NCBI RefSeq assembly: GCF_018835585.1
Contig: NZ_JAHGVE010000018.1
Coordinates: 41,288 to 105,287 of the forward strand
Source: Pelorhabdus rhamnosifermentans
Lineage (GTDB): Bacteria > Bacillota > Negativicutes > UMGS1260
Direction: 5' to 3'
Length of the DNA stretch: 64,000 bases
In this document: one piece after another, positions 55,448-63,940 of the stretch
Position numbering within the stretch: the stretch's first letter is position 1
Layout: each line of letters starts with the position of its first letter
Made by a program: the position numbers and the translations under genes
The notes under the pieces: model-generated
The model's database searches: none
The model's input: only the letters and a program-made list of their open reading frames with translations
What the model was told of the DNA's origin: nothing

Positions 55448-57853
55448 GTGCGCGTGAAATGCCAGGAACTATCTACAAAACAACTTCGGTTTTATTGTGA
55501 TGAAAGCCTGTTCGATTTTGCGACTACAGCGGATGTCCCAGAGCCTCATGAAATGATCGGACAAGAAAGAGCTGTTAGAGCTGTTCAATTTGGTTTGTAT
55601 AATAAAAATCCCGGTTATAATATTTTTATGTCCGGTCTTGTTGGCACAGGTAAGATTACTTATGCTAAAAATGCTGTGCAGCAATCAGCAAGTAAACAGT
55701 CCATTCCTGATGATTGGTGCTATGTGAATAACTTTGAAAATGACAGTCAGCCGCTAGCTCTTTCTTTGCCGCCAGGCATTGGTACCCGGTTTCGTAAAGA
55801 TATGAAAGATCTTGTCGATAATTTAAAAACAGATATATCCAAGGTATTTAGCAGCGAAGATTATGAATCAGCGCGTAAGTCACTTTCAAAGAAATTTCAA
55901 GAACAACGTGCCGCTTTGCTTGATGCATTTAATGAGCAAGCGGAGCAGGCAGGAGTTATGCCGCAATGGTCGAGTACGGGTTTTGTGGGACTGCCTGTTG
56001 TTGAGGGTAAGCCTGTTACGCCAGAGGAATATCAAAAACTGGACAAGGAACAAAAAGAGGGCATTGAAAAAAAATTACTTGCTGTTCATGATCAGGCCAT
56101 GGAAGTTGTAAGACGCTTGCAGCATATTGAACGAGATGTACGGGAAGAGTTAAAACAGCTTGATGAAAAAGTGGGTCTTTATGCAGCCGGACATTTAATT
56201 GAGGATTTGCATGAAACTTATGCAGGCAATAAGACCGTAGCAGCCTATTTAGAAGCTGTTCAGCGCGATATTGTGAAAAATATTAATGATTTTAAACCTT
56301 CTTCAGGCGAGGAAGAGAATAATCCTTTCGCCATGTTTAAACGCAGTCCTGATGTGAATCAAAAATATCGCGTCAATGTACTTGTGGATAACAAAGATAC
56401 GCAAGGCGCACCTGTGGTTGTTGAAATTAATCCGACTTATTATAATCTTATTGGTCGCGTTGAATATGAGACACGCATGGGTGTTGTCCATACCGATTAC
56501 ACCATGATTAAGCCAGGCGCACTTCATCGGGCCAATGGCGGTTATCTTATTTTACATGCCCGAGATATTTTAAGTAATTTAGGAGCCTGGGAAGCGCTCA
56601 AGCGGGTGCTTAAGACGAAGAAACTGCCGATAGAAAATCTCGGTGAACAGTATGGTATGCTTGCCATGGCCTCGCTGAAACCAGAGCCCATTGATCTCGA
56701 TGTCAAGGTTATCCTTGTTGGCAATCCCATGCTTTATCATCTGCTTTATTCTTATGACGAAGATTTTGGCAAGCTCTTTAAAGTGCATGCCGATTTTGAT
56801 ACGCAAATGGACAATAATCCTATGAATGTAAAAAAGCTGGCAGGTTTTATTAGTTCCACAGTAAAACGCAAATCACTTAAAGATTTTTCACGATCTGCGG
56901 TGGCACGCATGGTGGAATATTGCAGCCGTTTGGCTGACAGTCAGACCAAGCTTACAACACGGTTTAATGAAGTCGTCGAAGTGATTTGTGAGGCGGATGC
57001 TTGGGCTAATCTTGATAATAGTCCGCTAGTAACAGATCAGTATATTAAGCAGGCCATAGAGGAAAAACGTTATCGGTCAAATAAATATGAGGAAAAATTG
57101 CAAGAAATGTTTGCTGAGGGTAAACTGCTCATCGATACAGAAGGGAAAAAGGTTGGTCAAGTGAATGGATTGGCTGTGCTTGCAGTTGGAGAATATATGT
57201 TTGGCAAGCCTTCTCGTATTACAGCCAATACGTATATGGGTAAATCAGGTGTCATCAATATTGAGCGCGAAACAAAGATTAGCGGTTCTAGCCATACGAA
57301 AGGCGTACTCATTCTGAGCGGCTATATTGGTGAAAAGTATGCTCAGCAGCAGCCGCTTGTGTTGACATGCAGTTTGACGTTTGAACAACTCTATGAGGGA
57401 GTTGATGGTGATAGCGCGTCAAGTACCGAACTTTATGCCATTCTTTCCAGCTTATCAGGTTTGCCGATTCGACAGGAGATTGCTGTAACAGGTTCAGTCA
57501 ATCAGAAAGGCGAAGTGCAGCCCATTGGTGGCGCTACGCAAAAAATCGAAGGGTTTTTTACTGTTTGTAAGCTTAAGGGTTTAACAGGCAGTCAAGGCGT
57601 TATGATTCCTTATCAAAATATCAATAATTTGGCACTCAATGATGAAGTAATTGAGGCCGTGAAAACAGGAAAATTTCATATTTATCCCATTCACACCATT
57701 GACGAGGGAATTGAAGTATTAACAGGTGTCCCAGCGGGTGACATTCAGTTTGATGGTACTTATCCGCGCGGAACAGTGCATCAGCTTGTTAGCAAAAAGT
57801 TAAACGAGTATATCGAACAATTCATAAAAATAACTAAAGATGATGATAAATAG
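55448..57853 (+). CDS. Lon-like ATP-dependent protease (AAA_32 / LonC-type)
   Basis: This 801-residue protein has an N-terminal AAA+ part with P-loop SGLVGTGKITYAKN, a long central coiled-coil/LID region (about 140-290), and a C-terminal Lon-type Ser-Lys protease domain. The catalytic serine lies in GDSASSTELYAI and the lysine in GGATQKIEGFF. The family is distinct from classical LonA and sporulation LonB and has no N-terminal LAN domain. The start is GTG behind AGAGGGGG; a second GTG two codons later is possible. The preceding 188 bp holds no gene. Confidence 0.88.
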   Translation: MRVKCQELSTKQLRFYCDESLFDFATTADVPEPHEMIGQERAVRAVQFGLYNKNPGYNIFMSGLVGTGKITYAKNAVQQSASKQSIPDDWCYVNNFENDSQPLALSLPPGIGTRFRKDMKDLVDNLKTDISKVFSSEDYESARKSLSKKFQEQRAALLDAFNEQAEQAGVMPQWSSTGFVGLPVVEGKPVTPEEYQKLDKEQKEGIEKKLLAVHDQAMEVVRRLQHIERDVREELKQLDEKVGLYAAGHLIEDLHETYAGNKTVAAYLEAVQRDIVKNINDFKPSSGEEENNPFAMFKRSPDVNQKYRVNVLVDNKDTQGAPVVVEINPTYYNLIGRVEYETRMGVVHTDYTMIKPGALHRANGGYLILHARDILSNLGAWEALKRVLKTKKLPIENLGEQYGMLAMASLKPEPIDLDVKVILVGNPMLYHLLYSYDEDFGKLFKVHADFDTQMDNNPMNVKKLAGFISSTVKRKSLKDFSRSAVARMVEYCSRLADSQTKLTTRFNEVVEVICEADAWANLDNSPLVTDQYIKQAIEEKRYRSNKYEEKLQEMFAEGKLLIDTEGKKVGQVNGLAVLAVGEYMFGKPSRITANTYMGKSGVINIERETKISGSSHTKGVLILSGYIGEKYAQQQPLVLTCSLTFEQLYEGVDGDSASSTELYAILSSLSGLPIRQEIAVTGSVNQKGEVQPIGGATQKIEGFFTVCKLKGLTGSQGVMIPYQNINNLALNDEVIEAVKTGKFHIYPIHTIDEGIEVLTGVPAGDIQFDGTYPRGTVHQLVSKKLNEYIEQFIKITKDDDK

Positions 57854-57861
57854 CAAAACAG

Positions 57862-57890
57862 CCGCAGAGAGATTACACAGGTCTCTGCGG
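57862..57890 (+). terminator. Terminator between the Lon-like protease and rlmD
   Basis: CCGCAGAGA (57862-57870) and TCTCTGCGG (57882-57890) with an 11-nt loop, followed by TGCTTTATT, 10 bp after the protease stop. It overlaps the leader of the methyltransferase, so it may attenuate that gene. Confidence 0.75.
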
Positions 57891-57921
57891 TGCTTTATTG
57901 AACGGAAAAGGTGATGGTAAC

Positions 57922-59307
57922 GTGAAAATAGCTAAAAAACCGCCTGTTCAGCGGGGGGAAGTAGTATCAATTGATATTCATGGTCTGGGGCATAGTGGTG
58001 AAGGCGTGGGGAGAGTAGAAAATTATACAATTTTTGTACCAGGGGCATTGCCTGGGGAGACTGTTTCAGCCAAGATTCAGGAAGTGAAAAAAAACTATAG
58101 TAAAGCCAAGTTAGTTCGCATTATTGCAGCGTCGCCTGACAGGGTTGGCGCACCTTGTGCTAATTATGAGGCCTGTGGCGGCTGTCAGTTGCAGCATTTG
58201 CGTTATGAATCGCAGCTTGATAAGAAACGCGAAACAGTTGTGGCTGCTGTAGAGCGAATTGGAAAACTAGATCATGTCATCATTCAGCCTACGCTTGCGG
58301 CTGAGAATCCCTGGCATTATCGCAATAAGATGCAATTGCCTATCGGACAAACAGAGCACAACCTTGTTGTAGGTTGTTATGCTATGGGAAGTCATGAGAT
58401 TGTGCCGATTGACAACTGTCTCATTCAACATGAACTCAATAATCGAATTGCCGCTGTTTTACCAACGATTATGAGAGGATTAGACCTTTCTGCTTATGAT
58501 GAAGTGAGTCATCAAGGCGTGTTGCGATATATTATGGGGCGGGTAGGCGTTGCAACAGGCAAGGTCATGATTGTCATTGTTACGGCGACAGACAAGTTGC
58601 CTAAACAGCAGCAAATAGTAGAGAGAATAATTGAAAAAATTCCTGCTGTCACGAGTATTATTCATAATGTCAATCAAGCGCAGACAAATGTTATGTTAGG
58701 TCGTAAAAATCAAGTTATTTGGGGAAGCGACCATATTACGGATCGTTTAGGTGATCTTGCATTTCAAATTTCGCCGCATTCATTTTTTCAGGTTAACACC
58801 CTTCAGGCCCAAGTACTTTATGGACAAGCTTTGAAATATGCTAGTCTGACAGGAAATGAGACAGTGATTGACGCCTATTGTGGTACAGGGACGATTTCGC
58901 TGTTTTTAGCACGTCAGGCGAAAAAAGTCTATGGTATTGAAATTGTCGAACAGGCCATTTCGGATGCCATGGATAATGCAGAAGCGAACCATATAACAAA
59001 TGCTGAGTTTATTGCAGGCGATGCGACAAAAGTGATGCCGAAGCTTTATCGCAAAGGAATTAAGCCGGATGTGATTGTTGTAGACCCTCCGCGTGCTGGT
59101 TGCAGTGTTGCCGTACTGGAAACTTTTGCAGCCATGCGGCCGGAACGTATTGTTTATGTATCTTGTAGTGCCGCCTCGCTTGCGCGTGATCTGGCCTTGC
59201 TTGATGAGCTGGGGTACAAAACAAAGGAAATTCAACCGGTAGATATGTTCCCGCAGACGTTTCATGTAGAGTGTGTTGCTCTTATTGCTAGGAAAATCGG
59301 TAGTTAG
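57922..59307 (+). CDS. rlmD: 23S rRNA (uracil-5-)-methyltransferase, RumA/RlmD family
   Basis: This SAM-dependent enzyme makes 5-methyluridine in 23S rRNA. It has a TRAM domain at the N-terminus (GHSGEGVGRVENYTIFVPGA), 4Fe-4S cysteines in CANYEACGGCQLQH plus an earlier residue, SAM-site VIDAYCGTGTISLFLA, VDPPRAGC and the catalytic-cysteine motif VYVSCSAASLARDL. From GTG at 57922 it is 461 residues; TTG at 57898 would add eight. Its 3' end abuts the integrated element. Confidence 0.9.
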   Translation: MKIAKKPPVQRGEVVSIDIHGLGHSGEGVGRVENYTIFVPGALPGETVSAKIQEVKKNYSKAKLVRIIAASPDRVGAPCANYEACGGCQLQHLRYESQLDKKRETVVAAVERIGKLDHVIIQPTLAAENPWHYRNKMQLPIGQTEHNLVVGCYAMGSHEIVPIDNCLIQHELNNRIAAVLPTIMRGLDLSAYDEVSHQGVLRYIMGRVGVATGKVMIVIVTATDKLPKQQQIVERIIEKIPAVTSIIHNVNQAQTNVMLGRKNQVIWGSDHITDRLGDLAFQISPHSFFQVNTLQAQVLYGQALKYASLTGNETVIDAYCGTGTISLFLARQAKKVYGIEIVEQAISDAMDNAEANHITNAEFIAGDATKVMPKLYRKGIKPDVIVVDPPRAGCSVAVLETFAAMRPERIVYVSCSAASLARDLALLDELGYKTKEIQPVDMFPQTFHVECVALIARKIGS

Positions 59308-59347
59308 AGGTAATAAAAATATCAATCCAGGTTGATTTGCCCACCAT

Positions 59348-59377
59348 TTGCCAACACAATTATTTTTTGGTTGGCAA
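59348..59377. repeat. Inverted repeat at the integrase 3' end, candidate attachment-site region
   Basis: TTGCCAAC (59348-59355) and GTTGGCAA (59370-59377) flank a T-rich 14-nt spacer and span the integrase stop codon. It may terminate the integrase transcript or form arm sites at the element's left end. The core of attL cannot be fixed without the other junction. Confidence 0.45.
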
Positions 59378-60598
59378 GGATTGATTCGCAGCCTTTTCAA
59401 ATATATCGACAGATTGCTCAGCCATCTTTTCGGTGGCATGGGTGTAAGTTCCGAGAGTGGTTTCGATGTTGGCATGCCCAAGCCGATTTTGTACGTCTTT
59501 AATATTTGCTCCATTTTCAATTAAGGTTGTTGCATGAGTGTGTCGCAGCGAATGAAAATTAAATATTATCCCCAGTTCATAATGGATTACCTTAGCAGCG
59601 TATTTAAATGAATCGGGGGTAATCATTTCCCCATTTTCTTTTGTACAAATCATATTAATTGGATTCATAGCGCTAGCATTGATAGAAATTTGCAATGAGT
59701 GGATTCTTCTTAATTTTTGGTCATTGATTAATTCTTCAACTTCATACTGCTGGATAAAGTATTGACCATATTTTAGACGGTTTTCTGTTTGCCATTTTTT
59801 GTGCTTTTTTAAATCAGTAAGCAAGGTTTTTCCGATTTTAATATTTCTTACGGAGGAAGATGTTTTTGTTGATCCAAAATACCAATCCTTTTCACGTTTG
59901 TAAATCAATTTGTTAATATCAATTGTTGCATTTTCTAAATCAATATCGTCCCAGGTCAAGCCCATTACTTCCCCAATTCGGCAGCCCGTATAATAGCCAA
60001 TCATGAGGGGAATGTGAAAGGTTGATCCTAGAGGAAAACGTTCGATGATTTGGCTAAAATCATCGTTTGAAATAACTTTATGATCAATTTCACGCTTAGA
60101 ATGGTCATATTTTGGATATTTGACATATTGCATTGGCGTATCCTTAATGAATTTGCAGGGGTGGACGGCATATTTAAGTGAGCCATTAAGGACAGTTGTT
60201 ATGTTCATTAAATGATTTTTACTATAACCGCTTAGATATTTACCATTGATGAACTCTTGTAAAATTGCGGGTGTCAATGACTTTAACTTGTAAATGCCTA
60301 AGGCTGGTTTAATGTGATTTTTGATTATAAGTTCGTAACAAGTTTGAGTGTTGTACTTACAGTTAATAAGTACGTAGTTCTTGAACCAGTAATCCATATA
60401 ATCCGAGACGGACATTTCACTTGGCTCAAAATGTAACCCTGCATTATTGTATTCCTGTAGTGCGATTCGTAAGGCTGCTTCCGCGTCTTTTTTAGTTCTT
60501 CCGCCTACTCTTTCAATTCTTTTCCTTTTACCATCAACATTGGAAGCTTCAAAACTATAATACCATTTGTCACCACGTTTTCTGGTATGACCTTCCAT
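59360..60598 (-). CDS. int: Site-specific tyrosine integrase
   Basis: This 412-residue phage-type integrase has an AP2-like N-terminal arm-binding domain (KRGDKWYYSFEASNVDGKRK), a SAM-like core-binding domain and the catalytic domain. The catalytic residues are visible: Arg in YTGCRIGEVMG, HSLRHTHATTLI (His-x-x-Arg-His), LGHANIETTLGTYTH (His and Tyr nucleophile). It is preceded on its strand by AAAGGAGTATGCT, and placed at the element boundary as usual. Confidence 0.94.
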   Translation of the reverse strand: MEGHTRKRGDKWYYSFEASNVDGKRKRIERVGGRTKKDAEAALRIALQEYNNAGLHFEPSEMSVSDYMDYWFKNYVLINCKYNTQTCYELIIKNHIKPALGIYKLKSLTPAILQEFINGKYLSGYSKNHLMNITTVLNGSLKYAVHPCKFIKDTPMQYVKYPKYDHSKREIDHKVISNDDFSQIIERFPLGSTFHIPLMIGYYTGCRIGEVMGLTWDDIDLENATIDINKLIYKREKDWYFGSTKTSSSVRNIKIGKTLLTDLKKHKKWQTENRLKYGQYFIQQYEVEELINDQKLRRIHSLQISINASAMNPINMICTKENGEMITPDSFKYAAKVIHYELGIIFNFHSLRHTHATTLIENGANIKDVQNRLGHANIETTLGTYTHATEKMAEQSVDIFEKAANQSLPTKK

Positions 60599-60630
60599 AG
60601 CATACTCCTTTCGTTTAACTTATGTTATTT

Positions 60631-60667
60631 AAAACACAGCTTGTCCTTTAGATGGGCTGTGTTTTTT
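60631..60667. terminator. Terminator between immA and int
   Basis: AAAACACAGC (60631-60640) pairs with GCTGTGTTTT (60656-60665), with T- and A-runs flanking. On the minus strand it would end the repressor-immA transcript, leaving int on its own start. Confidence 0.75.
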
Positions 60668-60668
60668 A

Positions 60669-61250
60669 TCATTTATAAGCTGCTGCAGTTTGTTCAAATG
60701 ACTTTTTTTCTGTCGCAAATATATTTTCAATCCTTTCTCTGGTACATAAATGCAATTCGTCCAAGCGATTAATTAAGGCTTCCCAAGAAACGCCGAATCC
60801 ATTTTTATACTGACCGATTTCTCTAACTGATGTAATAGGCATATTTACATATTTACATATTAATGGTTCTGGCATTAAAAAATTTGTTGCAAATATATCC
60901 GCTTCTCTGTTTAAAAGCCATAATTGCCGATCGGAAAGGTAGTTTGTATCAAAATCTATAAAATGATTCAAAACAATATGACCTAATTCGTGAGCATAAG
61001 GAAAATTGCCAATACTACCAGCTAAATCTCTATTAATGAATATTTGATATTCATGCCCATCGTATCTGCAAAAGCCAAAATCATTTCTTGATTCTTCACA
61101 GAAGCCACTAAAATAAAACAATCTACCATATTGTTTTAGTATAAGTTTTGCAGGAACTTCAGGCGATGTGATTTTAAAATTATCTAAAATTGAATAAGCC
61201 GTCGAACGTGCCATCGAACCTCTTACTCTGACAGGAACCAATAGTATCAC
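60669..61250 (-). CDS. immA: ImmA/IrrE family metallopeptidase
   Basis: This zinc peptidase typically cleaves the adjacent phage or ICE repressor to trigger induction. It is 193 residues with active site FPYAHELGHIVLNH (HExxH variant HELGH) followed by a downstream acidic ligand in NREADIFATNFLMP. The GTG start overlaps the repressor stop (GTGA), with AGAGGAT upstream; ATG at 61214 with AGAGGTT is an alternative. It is co-transcribed with the repressor. Confidence 0.9.
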   Translation of the reverse strand: MILLVPVRVRGSMARSTAYSILDNFKITSPEVPAKLILKQYGRLFYFSGFCEESRNDFGFCRYDGHEYQIFINRDLAGSIGNFPYAHELGHIVLNHFIDFDTNYLSDRQLWLLNREADIFATNFLMPEPLICKYVNMPITSVREIGQYKNGFGVSWEALINRLDELHLCTRERIENIFATEKKSFEQTAAAYK

Positions 61251-61591
61251 TCATCCTCTATAGCCGTTTCGATAATTCTTGCAATAAGACGCTCTTTTTC
61301 GGGCGTTATTTTTTTACCATCGCGGCGAAGTATTTTTACTACATTAGGGAATTGTTTATCAAATTCACGCTTGTCACCTACTTGGTTAATAGAATTTGTT
61401 CCTGCCAATATAAAATCGGATGAAACACCTAAAGCTCTAGCTATATTATGAAGATTATCCAAACCAGGATTTCTTTTTCCGCGTTCTATTTCAGAAACAA
61501 ATGAGACAGAAATTCCGGCAGCATCAGCCACTTGTTTTAAGGTGTAACCTCTTTCATTTCTAAGCGCTTTTATTTTCAATCCAATGTTCAT
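61247..61591 (-). CDS. C1-like XRE repressor of the element
   Basis: This 114-residue XRE protein has helix-turn-helix YTLKQVADAAGISVSFVSEI and a C-terminal tail KRERLIARIIETAIED typical of repressors paired with ImmA. It probably binds the TTACACT-N3-AGTGTAA operators in the 61592-62087 region and keeps the element silent. It is minus strand, divergent from the Cro-like gene. The ribosome site is AAGAGGGG. Confidence 0.88.
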   Translation of the reverse strand: MNIGLKIKALRNERGYTLKQVADAAGISVSFVSEIERGKRNPGLDNLHNIARALGVSSDFILAGTNSINQVGDKREFDKQFPNVVKILRRDGKKITPEKERLIARIIETAIEDE

Positions 61592-61635
61592 ACAAAACCC
61601 CTCTTATAGATTATTCAATGATTTAAGTATATTAT

Positions 61636-61672
61636 TTTACACTCACAGTGTAAATATTCACTTGAAGTGTAA
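61636..61672. promoter_or_regulatory. Operators O1 and O2
   Basis: O1 TTTACACTCACAGTGTAAA at 61636-61654 is a perfect palindrome of 8-bp arms with a 3-bp spacer. O2 at 61656-61672 is ATTCACT-TGA-AGTGTAA. They lie 45-80 bp upstream of the repressor start and probably autoregulate it. Confidence 0.75.
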
Positions 61673-61764
61673 TTTCAAGTAATGTTACGATATAAAGAGA
61701 TTAGCTCTGTTATTCTAATTAAATCGCAGTAAATCACCAAATTTAGATATATTCAGCACTTTAT

Positions 61765-61804
61765 TTTTAACTTATAGTGTAATAATATTTACACATGAAG
61801 TGTA
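61765..61804. promoter_or_regulatory. Operators O3 and O4
   Basis: O3 is TTTAACT-TAT-AGTGTAA (61765-61781) and O4 TTACACA-TGA-AGTGTAA (61788-61804). They stand just before the Cro-like start, where they would control the early plus-strand promoter. Confidence 0.72.
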
Positions 61805-61829
61805 ATCAAGAAAAAAAGAAGGTGAAAAT

Positions 61830-62024
61830 ATGTCACTATCTGAGACGATAAAAGCAAAAAGAAAAGAAAAATGTTTATCACAAACAGAACTTGCCTTACG
61901 TATCAATCGCAGCCCTCAATTGATTTGTGATATTGAAGCTGGGCGGAAAAATCCCAGCCTTGATACATTGGCCTTGTTAGTAAAAGAACTTGCTTTTTCA
62001 TTAGATGCAATTTTTTTTAAATAA
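61830..62024 (+). CDS. Cro-like XRE DNA-binding protein
   Basis: This 64-residue single-domain helix-turn-helix protein reads KEKCLSQTELALRINRSPQL and DIEAGRKNPSLDTLALLVKE. It is the first gene on the plus side of the switch and plausibly the antagonist of the repressor. The RBS is AGAAGGTGAAA. The size and place are those of Cro proteins. Confidence 0.82.
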   Translation: MSLSETIKAKRKEKCLSQTELALRINRSPQLICDIEAGRKNPSLDTLALLVKELAFSLDAIFFK

Positions 62025-62027
62025 AAA

Positions 62028-62075
62028 TTACACATACAGTGAAATTAAAGGTAAAATGTTTTTCTTAAAGTGTAA
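62028..62075. promoter_or_regulatory. Operators O5 and O6 between cro-like and excisionase-like genes
   Basis: O5 is TTACACA-TAC-AGTGAAA (62028-62044). O6 (62059-62075) keeps only the right half AGTGTAA well and has a degenerate left arm. Their spacing before the next gene suggests a second regulated promoter there. Confidence 0.55.
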
Positions 62076-62087
62076 AGGGAGGTTTCT

Positions 62088-62306
62088 ATGAACGAAGATA
62101 TTCTCTACACAGTTAAGGAGGTTGCAAAGCTAATTAAAACAAATCCCGCCTTTGTGTATAAACTTATTAACCGTGGCTACTTACCAGCATTGAAACTAGG
62201 TAGTTTTAAAATAAGACGTGTTTCGTTAGAAGAATTTTTAAAAAAATATGACGGATATGACCTAAGTAATTTAAATACGGTTGTCAAATTGTCAGAGCAA
62301 TCATAG
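62088..62306 (+). CDS. Helix-turn-helix excisionase-like protein
   Basis: This 72-residue MerR/excisionase-family DNA-binding domain reads YTVKEVAKLIKTNPAFVYKL, INRGYLPALKLGSFKIRR and a short C-terminal helix. Such proteins act as excisionases or recombination directionality factors beside tyrosine integrases, or as early regulators. The RBS is GGGAGGTTT. Its stop overlaps an upstream in-frame extension of the next gene. Confidence 0.78.
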   Translation: MNEDILYTVKEVAKLIKTNPAFVYKLINRGYLPALKLGSFKIRRVSLEEFLKKYDGYDLSNLNTVVKLSEQS

Positions 62307-62322
62307 AAAGCAAGGTGATCAA

Positions 62323-63273
62323 ATGAACGAACCAGCAAACACGGTTGACACTCTAACAGTCGAAATATTGATTCTGAAACAGCAAACCGCGCAGAACATC
62401 ATTGAAATTGGTAAGCGGTTGAATCAAGTAAAAGAGCAGTTGCCGCATGGTGAGTGGCAAGAGTATTTAGAAACAAAGGTTGATATTAGTTATCGTAGTG
62501 CTGTAAGACTTATGCAAGTAGCTAGAGAGTTTTCAAATGTGCCAACGTTGGCAGGTTTGCCGTCATCAAAAGTATTTGCGCTGCTGGATTTACCGGAACC
62601 AGACCGTGAACCATTCCTATCCGAACCGCACGCCCTGCCAAACGGCGAAACAAAAACAGTTGATGAAATGACCACACGTGAATTACAGGCCGCTATAAAA
62701 GCCCGTAAGGAAGCTGAAACCCGAGCACAGGAAGCAGAAAAAGAAGTCAATAGATTGCAAAAAGTCGCACTGACTATTTCGGCAGAGAACGATGGGGCTA
62801 TGGAAGCCGCTATGAAATTAAAAAAAGATAACTCAACCCTTAATCAAGCCAATAAAGTCCTTGAGCAAAAACTAAAATCAGCAGGCGATCCAATTATCGT
62901 TGAGCAGCCTGTGCAGGTTGTACCTCCTGATTACGAACGCATTAAACGCGAAAATGCTGAGTTCAAAGCAAGGCAACAAAACATGAGTTTACAGCAATTA
63001 GCTCAGGTTGATGAAAACTACCAGCAATATCTAAAGTCCGAAGCGGAAGAGGAAAAAGCAGCCAAATTAGTACATAAAGTTTTAAGTGCGCTACTGGATT
63101 TACCAACTGGTCTGGAAATAGAAGAACTGGCAAGATGTTATTTAAAATTTTCTCCTGCTGCTGTGACAGATGAGATTACAGTGACTTGCGGGGAAATCGA
63201 AACAGGCATTGATAGGCTGCAAAAACTCAACAGTGCTTTAAAAAGCGTAACTAAATTAAAGGCGGTGAAATAA
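62323..63273 (+). CDS. DUF3102-like protein of the element
   Basis: This 316-residue protein has an N-terminal DUF3102-type segment (TAQNIIEIGKRLNQVKEQLP, then HGEWQEYLETKVDISYRSAV), resembling the start of phage ParB-associated or early replication-module proteins. A long coiled coil with QAAIKARKEAETRAQEAEKE spans about 115-230. The ATG at 62323 follows CAAGGTGATCAA. Function is unknown; members are common in Firmicute phage early regions. Confidence 0.75.
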   Translation: MNEPANTVDTLTVEILILKQQTAQNIIEIGKRLNQVKEQLPHGEWQEYLETKVDISYRSAVRLMQVAREFSNVPTLAGLPSSKVFALLDLPEPDREPFLSEPHALPNGETKTVDEMTTRELQAAIKARKEAETRAQEAEKEVNRLQKVALTISAENDGAMEAAMKLKKDNSTLNQANKVLEQKLKSAGDPIIVEQPVQVVPPDYERIKRENAEFKARQQNMSLQQLAQVDENYQQYLKSEAEEEKAAKLVHKVLSALLDLPTGLEIEELARCYLKFSPAAVTDEITVTCGEIETGIDRLQKLNSALKSVTKLKAVK

Positions 63274-63689
63274 TGGCTAAAGCAAAACGAAAAAGTATTA
63301 CAAGTTTTCTTGAAGATCTGTTCCGGAGTAATCCAAGTCTATCTATTGATGAATTAACCAGTTATGTTCAGACGTATGTGGAAAGACCTGATGTAAATAA
63401 ATTAATTCGGCAGCATTACCGTAATATTACAAATCGGGTGATTCGCACAATTCACAATAAAAACGGAAAACGCCGTGTATATGCGGATAAAAAATTAGAT
63501 GTGTATGTTGATGTCGAGCATGAAAACGATATTGATCGTTTGAAACGAATACGCAAAACTTTACGATATCAATCAAACGGGAATGAGTCTGCATACAAAT
63601 TGGTTACTAAGCGACTAGCTGAGTTATCCGGGCAGACAGTATTGGATTTTGAGAAAAACAATCCGTGTGAGAAAGATGTTGTTGGATGA
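63273..63689 (+). CDS. Hypothetical early phage protein
   Basis: This 138-residue basic protein begins KAKRKSITSFLEDLFRSNPS and has a YRNITNRVIRTIHNKNGKRR segment suggesting nucleic-acid contact. Its ATG shares one base with the previous stop (TAATG), so it is translationally coupled. I do not recognise a family. Confidence 0.7.
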   Translation: MAKAKRKSITSFLEDLFRSNPSLSIDELTSYVQTYVERPDVNKLIRQHYRNITNRVIRTIHNKNGKRRVYADKKLDVYVDVEHENDIDRLKRIRKTLRYQSNGNESAYKLVTKRLAELSGQTVLDFEKNNPCEKDVVG

Positions 63690-63934
63690 AGCAATTGGAA
63701 GAATCGAAGTTAACCAGAGAATTAAATGAGGCTAAAGCCTTGATTGCAATAATGAAGCCCATTGTAGATGGTGCAGTCGAATGGTCACAGGTTAAAGATG
63801 GAACTGTTAATTATCCGGATTATGTAAGCGTAAACAAACCGTCTAAAAATCAGTATTTATATGGTATGTGTGTAGAACTTGATCTTTATAATTCCGTTAA
63901 AAAGTACGCTAAAGTGGACAAGCAAAGGAGGTGA
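63686..63934 (+). CDS. Hypothetical small phage protein
   Basis: This 82-residue protein has a coiled N-terminal part (QLEESKLTRELNEAKALIAI) and a NYPDYVSVNKPSKNQYLYGM segment. It overlaps the previous gene by 4 bp (ATGA). No family is recognised. Confidence 0.65.
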   Translation: MKQLEESKLTRELNEAKALIAIMKPIVDGAVEWSQVKDGTVNYPDYVSVNKPSKNQYLYGMCVELDLYNSVKKYAKVDKQRR

Positions 63935-63940
63935 AAATTC

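Noticed and set aside
58906..59520. A 204-codon minus-strand open frame
   Set aside because: It runs across the 3' half of rlmD and into the start of the element; its sequence is basic, without motifs, and it conflicts with both well-supported genes.
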